Under the pieces are notes generated by a model. It saw nothing but the letters and a program-made list of their open reading frames with translations. It ran no database searches and was not told where the DNA came from. A stretch of DNA of 64,000 nucleotides, taken from contig JANRIG010000009.1 of NCBI GenBank assembly GCA_033765235.1, positions 1 to 64,000 on the forward strand, read 5' to 3'. Positions 1 to 8,436 of this stretch are shown here, piece by piece; positions within the stretch are counted from its first letter, which is position 1; each line of letters opens with the position of its first letter. This DNA is from JANRIG01 sp033765235. GTDB taxonomy: Bacteria; Bacteroidota; Bacteroidia; Cytophagales; UBA9547. A program made the position numbers and the translations under genes.

Positions 1-3000
1 ACTGCTCGTGCCTGTATTTGCTCCATTGAGTTTCCATTGATACGTAGGTGTGCCTCCGTTGGTAGGGGTGGCTACAAAGGTAATGCCAGTGCCGGAGCAT
101 ATGTTGGCTTGAGAGGCGGTGATGCTGACGGTGGGGGTCAAATTCGTACTTACGGTGATAGTAATACCTGTACTGGTAGTTATACTACTGCTTAAGCAAA
201 TACCACTGCTGCTAATTATTACTCTAATAACATCGTTATTTGACAAATTCGAATTAATATAGAAATTACTTAGGCTATTTTGTACACTAAATCCATTTCT
301 CAAAAAGTTGTAAGTTGGATTAACTCCTAGATTAGATCCGCTTGCCGTAAAGCTAACTCCAGTACCGCTGCAGATGTTCGCATTTGATACAGAAATTGAA
401 GAAGTCAGGGTACTTGTGCCCAAAATTGTCAAAGTAGTGCTGCCAGAAACAGTGATATTAGAACATCCACCAGTACCTACAACACTTACTACAATATTGT
501 AAACACCGGGGGTGGCCCCGATAGATACATTTCCTGAAGAAGAATTAAGCGATGCTAAGGTCGGTGTAGCAAGAAAAATCCCACCTGTAGTATTCGTTGC
601 TGATGAAAGTGAAAACGCACTACTATTGCATTTGACACTTCCATAACTTATAGTAGGGGTTAAAGGAGGTGTATTGACTAAAATAGTTATAGGAGAAGTT
701 GTAGTACTGGCAATACATCCTGTACCTGTAGCACTGATCATGTAACTTGTATTAACTGTTGGATTTACTGTAATAGAAGAGCCTGTGAGTCCCATATTCA
801 ACCAAACGCCAGCAGTAGTGCTTCTGTACCAGTTTAATAGACCATTTCCTCCTGTTACGCTTAAAGTTGCACTTCCTCCAAGGCAAACACTAGTTCCGTT
901 GCTACTTAATGTTCCTGCGGCAGGTGCAAATATGACTGTGACTACAGAATTTGTGACTATATTCCCCCCTACTGCCGTTAAAGTCATAATTTTAACCCCT
1001 GCACTGCTCCAACTGACTGAATGTGGACCCTTTCCAGATGCGGTAGCAGGTGTAGCACCTGCACCAAAATTCCAATTCCAACCATTAATGGTTCCAGACA
1101 CAATAACTCCTCCTACATTCATTGCACTTGATGAGCATATATTTGTGCCTGATGTAGTGATATCAGCCGTATTGGATACGAGGTTACACTGTATATTTAC
1201 TGTATTAAAATATTCTTTAATTTGCCCTGAACCTGTTCTAACAGTAAGTTTTACTGTTTTTAGCCCTTGTGTAGCATAAATTACTGCAGGTGGATTTTTT
1301 GAGCCTACCACGGTGGTTGAATAACTTGCAGGAGTGGCTCCCGGACCCAAATCCCAACCCCAATAAGTGCTTCCTACTGTTGCATCTGAAAAACTAACTC
1401 CTGAATTGGTACAAGCTGTTAATGGAGATATTGTGAATCCGCAAGTAGTAACTAAAACACTAAATACGCGTCCGGGTGATGTACCTACTGCATTTATTCC
1501 AAATACAGTCAAATTATATGTTCCGTTGGGTACACTTCCCCAATTTATATACATTGTAGAATATCCTTGACCTGAAGGGGGTATTCCCGATCCACCTGCA
1601 TCATAAGGCAGTATTGATGCACCTGCAGGAAGTCCTGCCCATTGATATTGACATACTGATTGGTCAACACTTACAGAATAACCTGATTTGGGTGATGCGG
1701 CACATGCTTCTAAATCACCCGTAACTAATGCAGGAATGGCTGGAGGATTAGCCGATAATAATTGAAATGAATAATTTTGAAGTACACCTGCATAGTCTCC
1801 TCCTACACTGTTAAGAGATATTGAATGGAAGCCGTAAGTTAAGTCAAATTGAATATCTACTCCTTGATCGGTATAGCTCCATCTCATACCTGCTAAATTT
1901 TCACTACCAGTAGCAGGTAATGTAACACTGTTTACAACTGTTTGGGTACCATCTACAACAACACGCCATCTGCATGCAACACCATTGGCATACCTTAGTT
2001 GCATTCTGTATCTACCATTTTCCTTGCAACTGACAAGATATGTTAGGTCGGGATTTGTGCCTAAGCAACTGAAAAACTGGCTATAATCACATGAAAACAA
2101 ACCGACATTGTGATATTCTGCATAAGCCCCTACCTTTCTGGCATCAAATATGTTATTGCCTGGAGTAGTAATATAATTTCGTAATGGGTCGCCACTTACA
2201 ATAGGTGTTGTAGCTATTTCATTAACAGCTTGTAAAGGGATACTATTAGGATTATCGATACCATCCGAAATTCCGTAAACATCTGCAAACCCCGGCAAGA
2301 TATTGGCGTTAAAGTAACAAAAAGGAGAATCGTAGCCATATTTTTTGAACCATCGTTCAAAATAATTTTTTATAACAGGTTTGTATGCGGCATTATAAAC
2401 AGCAGCATTTTCTGCGGGTGTTACATTGCCCCCACCCGAAACAGAGAAGTCATTATTTCCTTCGTATGCCACTAATCTCATCCCATGTTTTTTAGCGGAT
2501 GTGGCATAGCCTTCGAGCTTGTTACCCACATTCCAACATGGTCCTGAACCGCACCATTGTTCTGTGTCATATTCACCGTATATGTTATTATTGATGATAT
2601 TATTCAAATTACTAATGGCAGCTGCAGTAGGAGATTCTACCGTATTTTCGGCATAAGGTGCCATGCCTACTCCATAAAGATAAGTACCTGCAGGCTCGCC
2701 ATAGGTATTTGCCAACCAGTCTAATGCACCTACTATTCTTCCCGCATCATTATCAAAAGGAATTCCATAAGCCCATTGTCCACACACTACTCCCCTTAAT
2801 CTGTTGTTAATTTCACTCATTCCCCAAACAGTAGAGAAACGTTGCATAATTTGCCTGGTTCTATATACCGGCCATCTCATCCCTGCTTGATATGCAGTGA
2901 AATTTGCCGGATTGGTGTTTGTAGCATTATTTTCAGCTGCAGGAATTACACCATCAGGATTTCCATTGTTGTAATGACGTCTTACCATTTGCCATAGTAA

Positions 3001-4038
3001 ACCGGGTCCCATAAAATTACCTGCGTTATTCCATAGTTCGTTACCAATTTCTATGTAAATTTTTATATCGGGATCTACTTTGTCTTTGAGTAAGAGTGCA
3101 AGGTTGTCAATATAATTATCAGACGCTTTTATTGGAATATTAATCCACATGTCTTTTTTTAGTTGATTGGCACATTCAATCATTTGCTCCCAATTAGTTT
3201 CTCTATTACCATAGGCACCAGGGCCTGTGGGAAATCTTTCACCTACCTTAGTTCGTTCATTCCAATCAACCAAGTTGTTAACATTGCTTACGTTACTAAC
3301 TGTACCTAAATCTATAGATCCATCGAAATTTCCATCTACCAATTCTTGACTATGATTGTTGGCATTGCACCAATACATGTATCTTATCAATTTAAAATTG
3401 CGTATCATATATTCAAATCTTGGATCAATCATAGGCTTTCCTACAAAATTAGTTCCCAAGGTGGTTCTGCCTAAATAATAGCCTAATGTGGTTTGTATCG
3501 ATGCATTAGGTCTCATAATTTGAATATCCTTTATAGGACCGTTGATTTCAAATTTTAATTCACCCGGCGGGTATGGAGTAGTAATCTGAAAATAAGCATA
3601 TCCGGGGTTTGCATAATTGTCTGTACAGGGTCCTGCATTTACTTGATTATTGTAATTATGGTCTTTCATAAAGGCATATTGCAATTGTGAACAAGTACCT
3701 TTATAATATATTTTATATGTGCCGGCATCAGGTTCAAAATTACCCCAGTAGTAAGTAGGGTCTCCTGCCCTCCAAAACCAAAACAAGTGATTACCTCCTG
3801 CAGGCCACCCTTCAGCATCTGTAGAGGCAATAGAACCTGAGTTCATAACCAAATACAAATTTGAAGTAGGAGTAGCATTGTTGGAAGAAAAATTTAACCC
3901 CATTTGAGGATATATAGATGCTCCGGCCATGGTACACACTTGCGCTATTGCATGTATGTGGAGCAGGGTACAAAGTGCTACAAAAATAATAATTTTGGCA
4001 CAATTTAATTTTATCATTGACTCAATGTTTTTCATCAT
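1..4038 (-). CDS. Secreted GH-A-like glycoside hydrolase with CBM6-like, PKD and Ig-like domains (C-terminus outside window)
   Basis: I translated the minus strand; it is open for 1346 codons from ATG at 4038 to the left edge, so the gene is partial. A signal peptide ends near HIHAIAQ (about residue 33). An in-frame ATG at 4017 gives a more compact signal peptide and may be the true start. Residues about 180-600 look like a clan GH-A TIM barrel: IYIEIGNELWNN contains a GNE motif with candidate acid/base E334, and VAYEGNNDF carries candidate nucleophile E526. About 635-762 resemble a CBM6-like beta-sandwich (RYRMQLRYANG, WRVVVDG). Two or three PKD-like domains follow (about 765-1050), then Ig-like repeats with CSGTG and PTYQWKLNG motifs like those in the giant protein at 8437-33351. 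A T9SS signal would be expected beyond the edge. Substrate unknown; the catalytic assignment is inferred from motifs only. Confidence 0.75.
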   Translation of the reverse strand, partial: MMKNIESMIKLNCAKIIIFVALCTLLHIHAIAQVCTMAGASIYPQMGLNFSSNNATPTSNLYLVMNSGSIASTDAEGWPAGGNHLFWFWRAGDPTYYWGNFEPDAGTYKIYYKGTCSQLQYAFMKDHNYNNQVNAGPCTDNYANPGYAYFQITTPYPPGELKFEINGPIKDIQIMRPNASIQTTLGYYLGRTTLGTNFVGKPMIDPRFEYMIRNFKLIRYMYWCNANNHSQELVDGNFDGSIDLGTVSNVSNVNNLVDWNERTKVGERFPTGPGAYGNRETNWEQMIECANQLKKDMWINIPIKASDNYIDNLALLLKDKVDPDIKIYIEIGNELWNNAGNFMGPGLLWQMVRRHYNNGNPDGVIPAAENNATNTNPANFTAYQAGMRWPVYRTRQIMQRFSTVWGMSEINNRLRGVVCGQWAYGIPFDNDAGRIVGALDWLANTYGEPAGTYLYGVGMAPYAENTVESPTAAAISNLNNIINNNIYGEYDTEQWCGSGPCWNVGNKLEGYATSAKKHGMRLVAYEGNNDFSVSGGGNVTPAENAAVYNAAYKPVIKNYFERWFKKYGYDSPFCYFNANILPGFADVYGISDGIDNPNSIPLQAVNEIATTPIVSGDPLRNYITTPGNNIFDARKVGAYAEYHNVGLFSCDYSQFFSCLGTNPDLTYLVSCKENGRYRMQLRYANGVACRWRVVVDGTQTVVNSVTLPATGSENLAGMRWSYTDQGVDIQFDLTYGFHSISLNSVGGDYAGVLQNYSFQLLSANPPAIPALVTGDLEACAASPKSGYSVSVDQSVCQYQWAGLPAGASILPYDAGGSGIPPSGQGYSTMYINWGSVPNGTYNLTVFGINAVGTSPGRVFSVLVTTCGFTISPLTACTNSGVSFSDATVGSTYWGWDLGPGATPASYSTTVVGSKNPPAVIYATQGLKTVKLTVRTGSGQIKEYFNTVNIQCNLVSNTADITTSGTNICSSSAMNVGGVIVSGTINGWNWNFGAGATPATASGKGPHSVSWSSAGVKIMTLTAVGGNIVTNSVVTVIFAPAAGTLSSNGTSVCLGGSATLSVTGGNGLLNWYRSTTAGVWLNMGLTGSSITVNPTVNTSYMISATGTGCIASTTTSPITILVNTPPLTPTISYGSVKCNSSAFSLSSATNTTGGIFLATPTLASLNSSSGNVSIGATPGVYNIVVSVVGTGGCSNITVSGSTTLTILGTSTLTSSISVSNANICSGTGVSFTASGSNLGVNPTYNFLRNGFSVQNSLSNFYINSNLSNNDVIRVIISSSGICLSSSITTSTGITITVSTNLTPTVSITASQANICSGTGITFVATPTNGGTPTYQWKLNGANTGTSS

Positions 4039-4255
4039 ATTATTTTAAGATTTAAATTATATTTTTTATGATTATTCATAGAAATATTTTCGAAATTAAT
4101 ACTTTTACATGAAATATCAAAAAAAAATATTGTATATTTACTTCATATTCAATTAGTTAAACAAAAAATAATACGCTTGAGTCACGTGATTATCAAACTG
4201 TGAAAATTTATAAAATACTGATTAGGAAAATATTAAAATAGTAAATTAAAATGCC
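4039..4255. promoter_or_regulatory. Divergent intergenic region with palindrome
   Basis: This AT-rich 217-bp gap separates the divergent GH-like gene and the 7TM-DISM regulator, so it must hold promoters for both. No exact TAnnTTTG box is visible on either strand. Two perfect 8-bp palindromes stand out: TCACGTGA at 4182-4189 and TTTCGAAA near 4090. TCACGTGA is the less expected one in such AT-rich DNA and is a possible operator. Confidence 0.3.
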
Positions 4256-6058
4256 ATGATTACGCATAACAAGCATCCTAAAAAAAATTTAAAATACTTT
4301 TATTTACTCTTAATACTTGGGCAATTTGGCGTGTTAATTAAGTCAAATGGACAAGTCAATTATGATGACCTTTTTACTTCTACAAAAATATTGTATGAGG
4401 ATAAAAATGTATTAACATATTCGCAAGTAACAAATTTAGATACTGGTTTTATACCATACAAAATATATGACACACTATCATCTAATACATTTTGGATAAA
4501 AACTAATTATTACAACCCCGATAAAAGTAAAAGTATATTTATCACCTATCCATATATTCTACATAAAAATATACAGCTGTATTATAAATATGGTGATAGC
4601 CTGATACATCAGACCTCATATATTGGCAATAAATTTAGTAATCAGCCATATTACTTTGCAGACCATATATTTCAGTTACCCAACTTGCCCGACACGGTGC
4701 AACTACTGTTTAGAGCAGAAACATTTTTTCCAACATTTTTTTTCTCCACTAACGATACTAAAAGCTTTGTCCATACTTACTTTAATTTAATAACTATTGA
4801 TTTTTTTTTCATAGGCTGTACAGTTTTAGCGTTGTTATTTAGCTTTTTTTTACTTCTTTATTTAAAAGAAAAGGTATATCTGTTTTATGCATTCTTTAAT
4901 ATTATGATATTATTTGAACGATTGGTTCATAATGGTTATATTTTTCATTTTTTGCCTTTTAGAATTAAAATTGAAGAATTAAGTACCATATATCACCTTT
5001 ATACTGTACCCTATGTCGGTGCTACTATTTTTGGGCTTTTATACATCATTTATTTCTTAAATATTCAGTCTTTATTTCCAACATTTTTTAAGTATTTTAT
5101 AGGGATTTGTATATTCAGAAGTATGCTTTTAATTCTATCTCTATTTTTAATAGAAACTAATTACTATGATATATTGACAAGTTCATTTATAGATGTGCTT
5201 GTGATATGCTGTATTTACATATTTATCATTCTATCATTTTCAAAATTATATGGCAAACTACTATTATTTGCATTGGGCAGCCTTACCATGTTATTTTTAG
5301 GGAATATATTTCATTCTATAAGCATTATTAAATCGGAGATAGATTCAATCACCATTTATTTGTTATTTAACAATATGGAAGTAATATTTTTTCTGATTGC
5401 CACAGGTTATAGAAATAACCATCTGAAGAAAATGAAAGATACTGCGCAAATAGAATTAATTAAGCAGTTTAAAGAAAATGAACGCATAAAAGACAAAAAT
5501 AATAGAGAATTAGAAGAGAAAATAAATGAAAGAACACATGAAATTAGTGAGTTGATGCATATTATGAAACTAAATAATATCCAGCTTTCAGAGCAAGTTT
5601 CAACTATTTCAAAGGCACGAGTACTGCAAAAACAATTATCATTCGAAGAGTTTTGCGCTGAATTTCCTTCAGAAGCTGATTGTCTAAAGTATTTGGCAAA
5701 TATCAAATGGAAGAATGAAAATACTTATTATTGCAGAAAATGCTATTACAAAAAATATGTACAAACTGTTGATTATGCCAGAAGATGTAATAGCTGCGGA
5801 TATTTAGAGGCACCTATTACCCACACCCTTTTCCACAATATAAAATTTCCACTCCAAAAAGCCTTTTATATTCTATATACCACACATGCTTATCCAAAAA
5901 TGTACACTTTAGACAAACTATCTGAAGTTCTTGCACTACGCAAAGCAACTTGTTGGGCCTTTAAACAAAAAGTACTTGAGTTAATAAAAAGCACAAAAAA
6001 TATTAAAAAACAGAAAGATGGCTGGACATATTTGATTGAGTATTCATTGGATAAATGA
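4256..6058 (+). CDS. 7TM-DISM membrane sensor fused to IS1595-transposase-like zinc ribbon and HTH
   Basis: The 600-residue protein has an N-terminal signal or anchor (about 10-32) and an extracellular beta-rich region (about 33-175) like the 7TMR-DISM extracellular domain. About seven hydrophobic helices follow (about 178-390), then a charged coiled coil (about 390-455). The C-terminus departs from the usual 7TM-DISM outputs (histidine kinase, GGDEF, LuxR HTH). FEEFCAEFPSEADCLKYL begins a stretch that fits the N-terminal module of IS1595/ISXO2 transposases: a zinc ribbon with C493, C496, C511 and C514, then a helical HTH-like part including ALRKATCWAFKQKVLE. No DDE catalytic domain follows before the stop, and none is recognisable downstream. 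I infer a membrane-bound signal-responsive DNA-binding protein built from a co-opted transposase recognition module. It is divergent from the GH-like gene. Confidence 0.75.
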   Translation: MITHNKHPKKNLKYFYLLLILGQFGVLIKSNGQVNYDDLFTSTKILYEDKNVLTYSQVTNLDTGFIPYKIYDTLSSNTFWIKTNYYNPDKSKSIFITYPYILHKNIQLYYKYGDSLIHQTSYIGNKFSNQPYYFADHIFQLPNLPDTVQLLFRAETFFPTFFFSTNDTKSFVHTYFNLITIDFFFIGCTVLALLFSFFLLLYLKEKVYLFYAFFNIMILFERLVHNGYIFHFLPFRIKIEELSTIYHLYTVPYVGATIFGLLYIIYFLNIQSLFPTFFKYFIGICIFRSMLLILSLFLIETNYYDILTSSFIDVLVICCIYIFIILSFSKLYGKLLLFALGSLTMLFLGNIFHSISIIKSEIDSITIYLLFNNMEVIFFLIATGYRNNHLKKMKDTAQIELIKQFKENERIKDKNNRELEEKINERTHEISELMHIMKLNNIQLSEQVSTISKARVLQKQLSFEEFCAEFPSEADCLKYLANIKWKNENTYYCRKCYYKKYVQTVDYARRCNSCGYLEAPITHTLFHNIKFPLQKAFYILYTTHAYPKMYTLDKLSEVLALRKATCWAFKQKVLELIKSTKNIKKQKDGWTYLIEYSLDK

Positions 6059-6326
6059 GTACTTAGATATCAATACTTATAAGACTTATACTTCATATCA
6101 ATATATACAATATTTAATCAGCTGAAATATTGCAGCTAATGTACCTATTAATAGTTGACTAACTAATAGAACAATTATCACATTATATGGGATAGTGAGC
6201 ATATGATACAATATTAATTGCTAAAAAAATGATTTCTAATAGTTTGTAAATTAGCGCAATACACTAGTAATAGCAAAAAAAACCCTTGAAAATTAAGTAA
6301 ATATAACCTTGAAAAGTTGTAAACTT

Positions 6327-7064
6327 CTACTTTCGCCTACGTCTGCGCAAGTTATTATTGTTGTTATTGTTGTGCATTTTATTCTGGGGGCGCTGTACCA
6401 GTGGTATGCCATTGTTGATGCTATTATTTGGAAAACTTCCGTTTTGCACCTTTCTGTCTTTGGCTGTGGTTTCAAAGAGGTTTTCATTGCGTACTTTGTC
6501 AAGATCTACGGTGAGCTCTTTGCCTGACAAAAACTCTAATTGCTCTTTTATCACTTTGTCATCTAAAGTATCTTTACTATAAAATTGATAAAAATTTTTC
6601 ATTAATCTGCCTGCATATATCACTGCATTGTCTTTGTCTTCGCCAGGCTCCATTTTTTTGATTTTGTTAATCAAATATTCCACATTTTTGCCATAATGCT
6701 TGAGTTTGGGCATAGCATAGGCATATCGCATTTTATCGGGTTTTGCCCATATTTTCTTAGGATCAGGCTTGGGAAATGGACCTTCAACATCCAGCTTAAA
6801 GCCGGAAATGATATATAAATCATCCCACACTTTGTTGTTTATATCTATATTTACATCTTTAGATGCATTGGGCTGAATGAGCATTTTCATCAACTCTACT
6901 AATAATGCAGCCTGCTGCTTGCGCTTTTCGGAGTCTTCAATAGCCATAAGGTTTTTGACCATGAGTTGCACATTGCGACCATATTCTTTGAGCAGAATAT
7001 GCGATTGTTGGGTATTATATGAATGCACGGGAAAGAAAAAGGGGTAGTAATTATTTTTTTGCAA
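6327..7064 (-). CDS. DUF4290 family protein
   Basis: This 245-residue protein matches the Bacteroidota-specific DUF4290 family as I recognise it: an N-terminal YNTQQSHILLKEYGRNVQ segment, then a helical stretch with repeated LMKMLIQ / RLMKNFYQF elements. It has no signal peptide, so it is probably cytoplasmic. The biochemical role of the family is unknown to me. The C-terminus is low complexity: a run of seven asparagines followed by RRRRRK, a basic tail that could bind nucleic acid or ribosomes (inference). It stands alone on the minus strand; the glycerate kinase gene starts divergently 39 bases away, so the two share a short promoter region. Confidence 0.8.
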   Translation of the reverse strand: MQKNNYYPFFFPVHSYNTQQSHILLKEYGRNVQLMVKNLMAIEDSEKRKQQAALLVELMKMLIQPNASKDVNIDINNKVWDDLYIISGFKLDVEGPFPKPDPKKIWAKPDKMRYAYAMPKLKHYGKNVEYLINKIKKMEPGEDKDNAVIYAGRLMKNFYQFYSKDTLDDKVIKEQLEFLSGKELTVDLDKVRNENLFETTAKDRKVQNGSFPNNSINNGIPLVQRPQNKMHNNNNNNNLRRRRRK

Positions 7065-7103
7065 TATTAATAATATTATTCTTATAATATAGAATTATTT
7101 TTG

Positions 7104-8429
7104 ATGAAATGCACAAATATGCCTCATAAAGAAGATGTAATAGAAATATTCTGCCATGCTGTAAATATGGTGAAGCCGGACACCCTTATGGCAAACACGG
7201 TATATGTAGCTGATAATATATTGTATGTGAATAATATACATTGTGCAGACTTATCTACATTTGGCAATATATATATCACCGGTGCAGGCAAGGCAGTATC
7301 GCTCATGGCGGCACACATAGAAAATATATTGGGCAACAGGGTATATACCGGTCAAATAATACCTAAATACCATCATTCTATTCCCCTAAAAAAAATCATA
7401 CAAACTGAGGCATCACACCCAATACCTGATGAAAATAGTGTAATACACACCCTCCAAATCATAAATGTAGTACAAAAATTAGGAAGTAATGACCTGGTCA
7501 TCATGCTCATATCCGGCGGCGGGTCTGCACTCATGACAGACCTACCCCCATTCACTTCATTGGACAATATTAAGCAACTATCGCAGCTATTACTATCATC
7601 AGGGGCTGATATTCATGAAATAAACTGTGTAAGAAAACATATTTCGCAAATAAAGGGTGGTGGATTTGCAAGATTAGCATACCCGGCAAATATAGTGAGC
7701 ATAATACTATCTGACGTGATTGGCAACTCGCTCAGTGTCATAGCCTCCGGGCTCACAGCACCCGACTCTACTACATATAGCGATGCATTGGATATATTAG
7801 AAAAATATAAAATAACTGCCAAAGTACCCGCACCTATATTAACGCACTTACTCCATGGCAAACAAGGGGTAACTCCTGAAACACCAAAGTCAGGCGACAA
7901 AATATTTGACCGCGTCAAAAATCACATCATAGGTAGCAACCTTATTGCATTGAAATATGCAAAATCAAAGGCTGAAACACTTGGATATGAAGCAGTGATA
8001 GTCACAGATACTTTGTGTGACGATGTGGAAGTGGTAGCCGATATTATATCACATACATTACTCCAAGCCAAAGTTGAAAAACCTACTTGTTTCATATTTG
8101 GAGGTGAACCTACAGTATCTGTGACCGGTACAGGCTTGGGTGGACGCAATCAGCACCTTGCAATGCTCATGGCTGCAAAAATAGATGGGAAGCAAAATAT
8201 TACCTTCTTAAGTGCAGGCACAGATGGCACTGATGGACCTACAAATGCTGCGGGTGCTGTAGTAAACTATGAAACTACAGCAAACTCAACAAAGCAAAAA
8301 ATTGACATTCAAAATTATATAACAAATAATGATTCGTATCATTATTTCAGCAAAGCAGGTGGGCACCTATTCACTGGACCCACACAGACCAATGTGATGG
8401 ATATTATGCTCGGCATTGTGACGCCTTAA
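7104..8429 (+). CDS. Glycerate 2-kinase (type-2, MOFRL family)
   Basis: About 441 residues, the usual size of type-2 glycerate kinases (GckA/TtuD), which phosphorylate D-glycerate to 2-phosphoglycerate with ATP in the cytoplasm. Family hallmarks are visible: ITGAGKAVSLMA near the N-terminus, the glycine-rich VIMLISGGGSALMTDLP, NCVRKHISQIKGGGFA with the conserved Lys/Gly loop, and a C-terminal MOFRL domain with FGGEPTVSVTGTGLGGRNQH and SAGTDGTDGPTNAAGA. I start at ATG 7104; the codon just before it is TTG, and an in-frame ATG at 7119 is also possible. The gene converges with the giant adhesin gene with only 7 bases between stop codons and no hairpin. Older annotations call this family hydroxypyruvate reductase; the kinase call is better supported. 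Confidence 0.88.
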   Translation: MKCTNMPHKEDVIEIFCHAVNMVKPDTLMANTVYVADNILYVNNIHCADLSTFGNIYITGAGKAVSLMAAHIENILGNRVYTGQIIPKYHHSIPLKKIIQTEASHPIPDENSVIHTLQIINVVQKLGSNDLVIMLISGGGSALMTDLPPFTSLDNIKQLSQLLLSSGADIHEINCVRKHISQIKGGGFARLAYPANIVSIILSDVIGNSLSVIASGLTAPDSTTYSDALDILEKYKITAKVPAPILTHLLHGKQGVTPETPKSGDKIFDRVKNHIIGSNLIALKYAKSKAETLGYEAVIVTDTLCDDVEVVADIISHTLLQAKVEKPTCFIFGGEPTVSVTGTGLGGRNQHLAMLMAAKIDGKQNITFLSAGTDGTDGPTNAAGAVVNYETTANSTKQKIDIQNYITNNDSYHYFSKAGGHLFTGPTQTNVMDIMLGIVTP

Positions 8430-8436
8430 CACTACA

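Noticed and set aside
785..1570. Plus-strand frames of 164 and 67 codons near the left edge
   Set aside because: They are antisense to the GH-like gene, whose minus-strand frame is open to the window edge and has recognisable domains.
4256..6058. Insertion sequence of the IS1595 family
   Set aside because: Only the zinc ribbon and HTH-like part are present, in frame behind a membrane sensor. There is no DDE domain, terminal inverted repeat or target duplication.
6293..6582. Small open frames overlapping the 3' end of the DUF4290 gene
   Set aside because: They are out-of-frame or antisense to a well-recognised family member.
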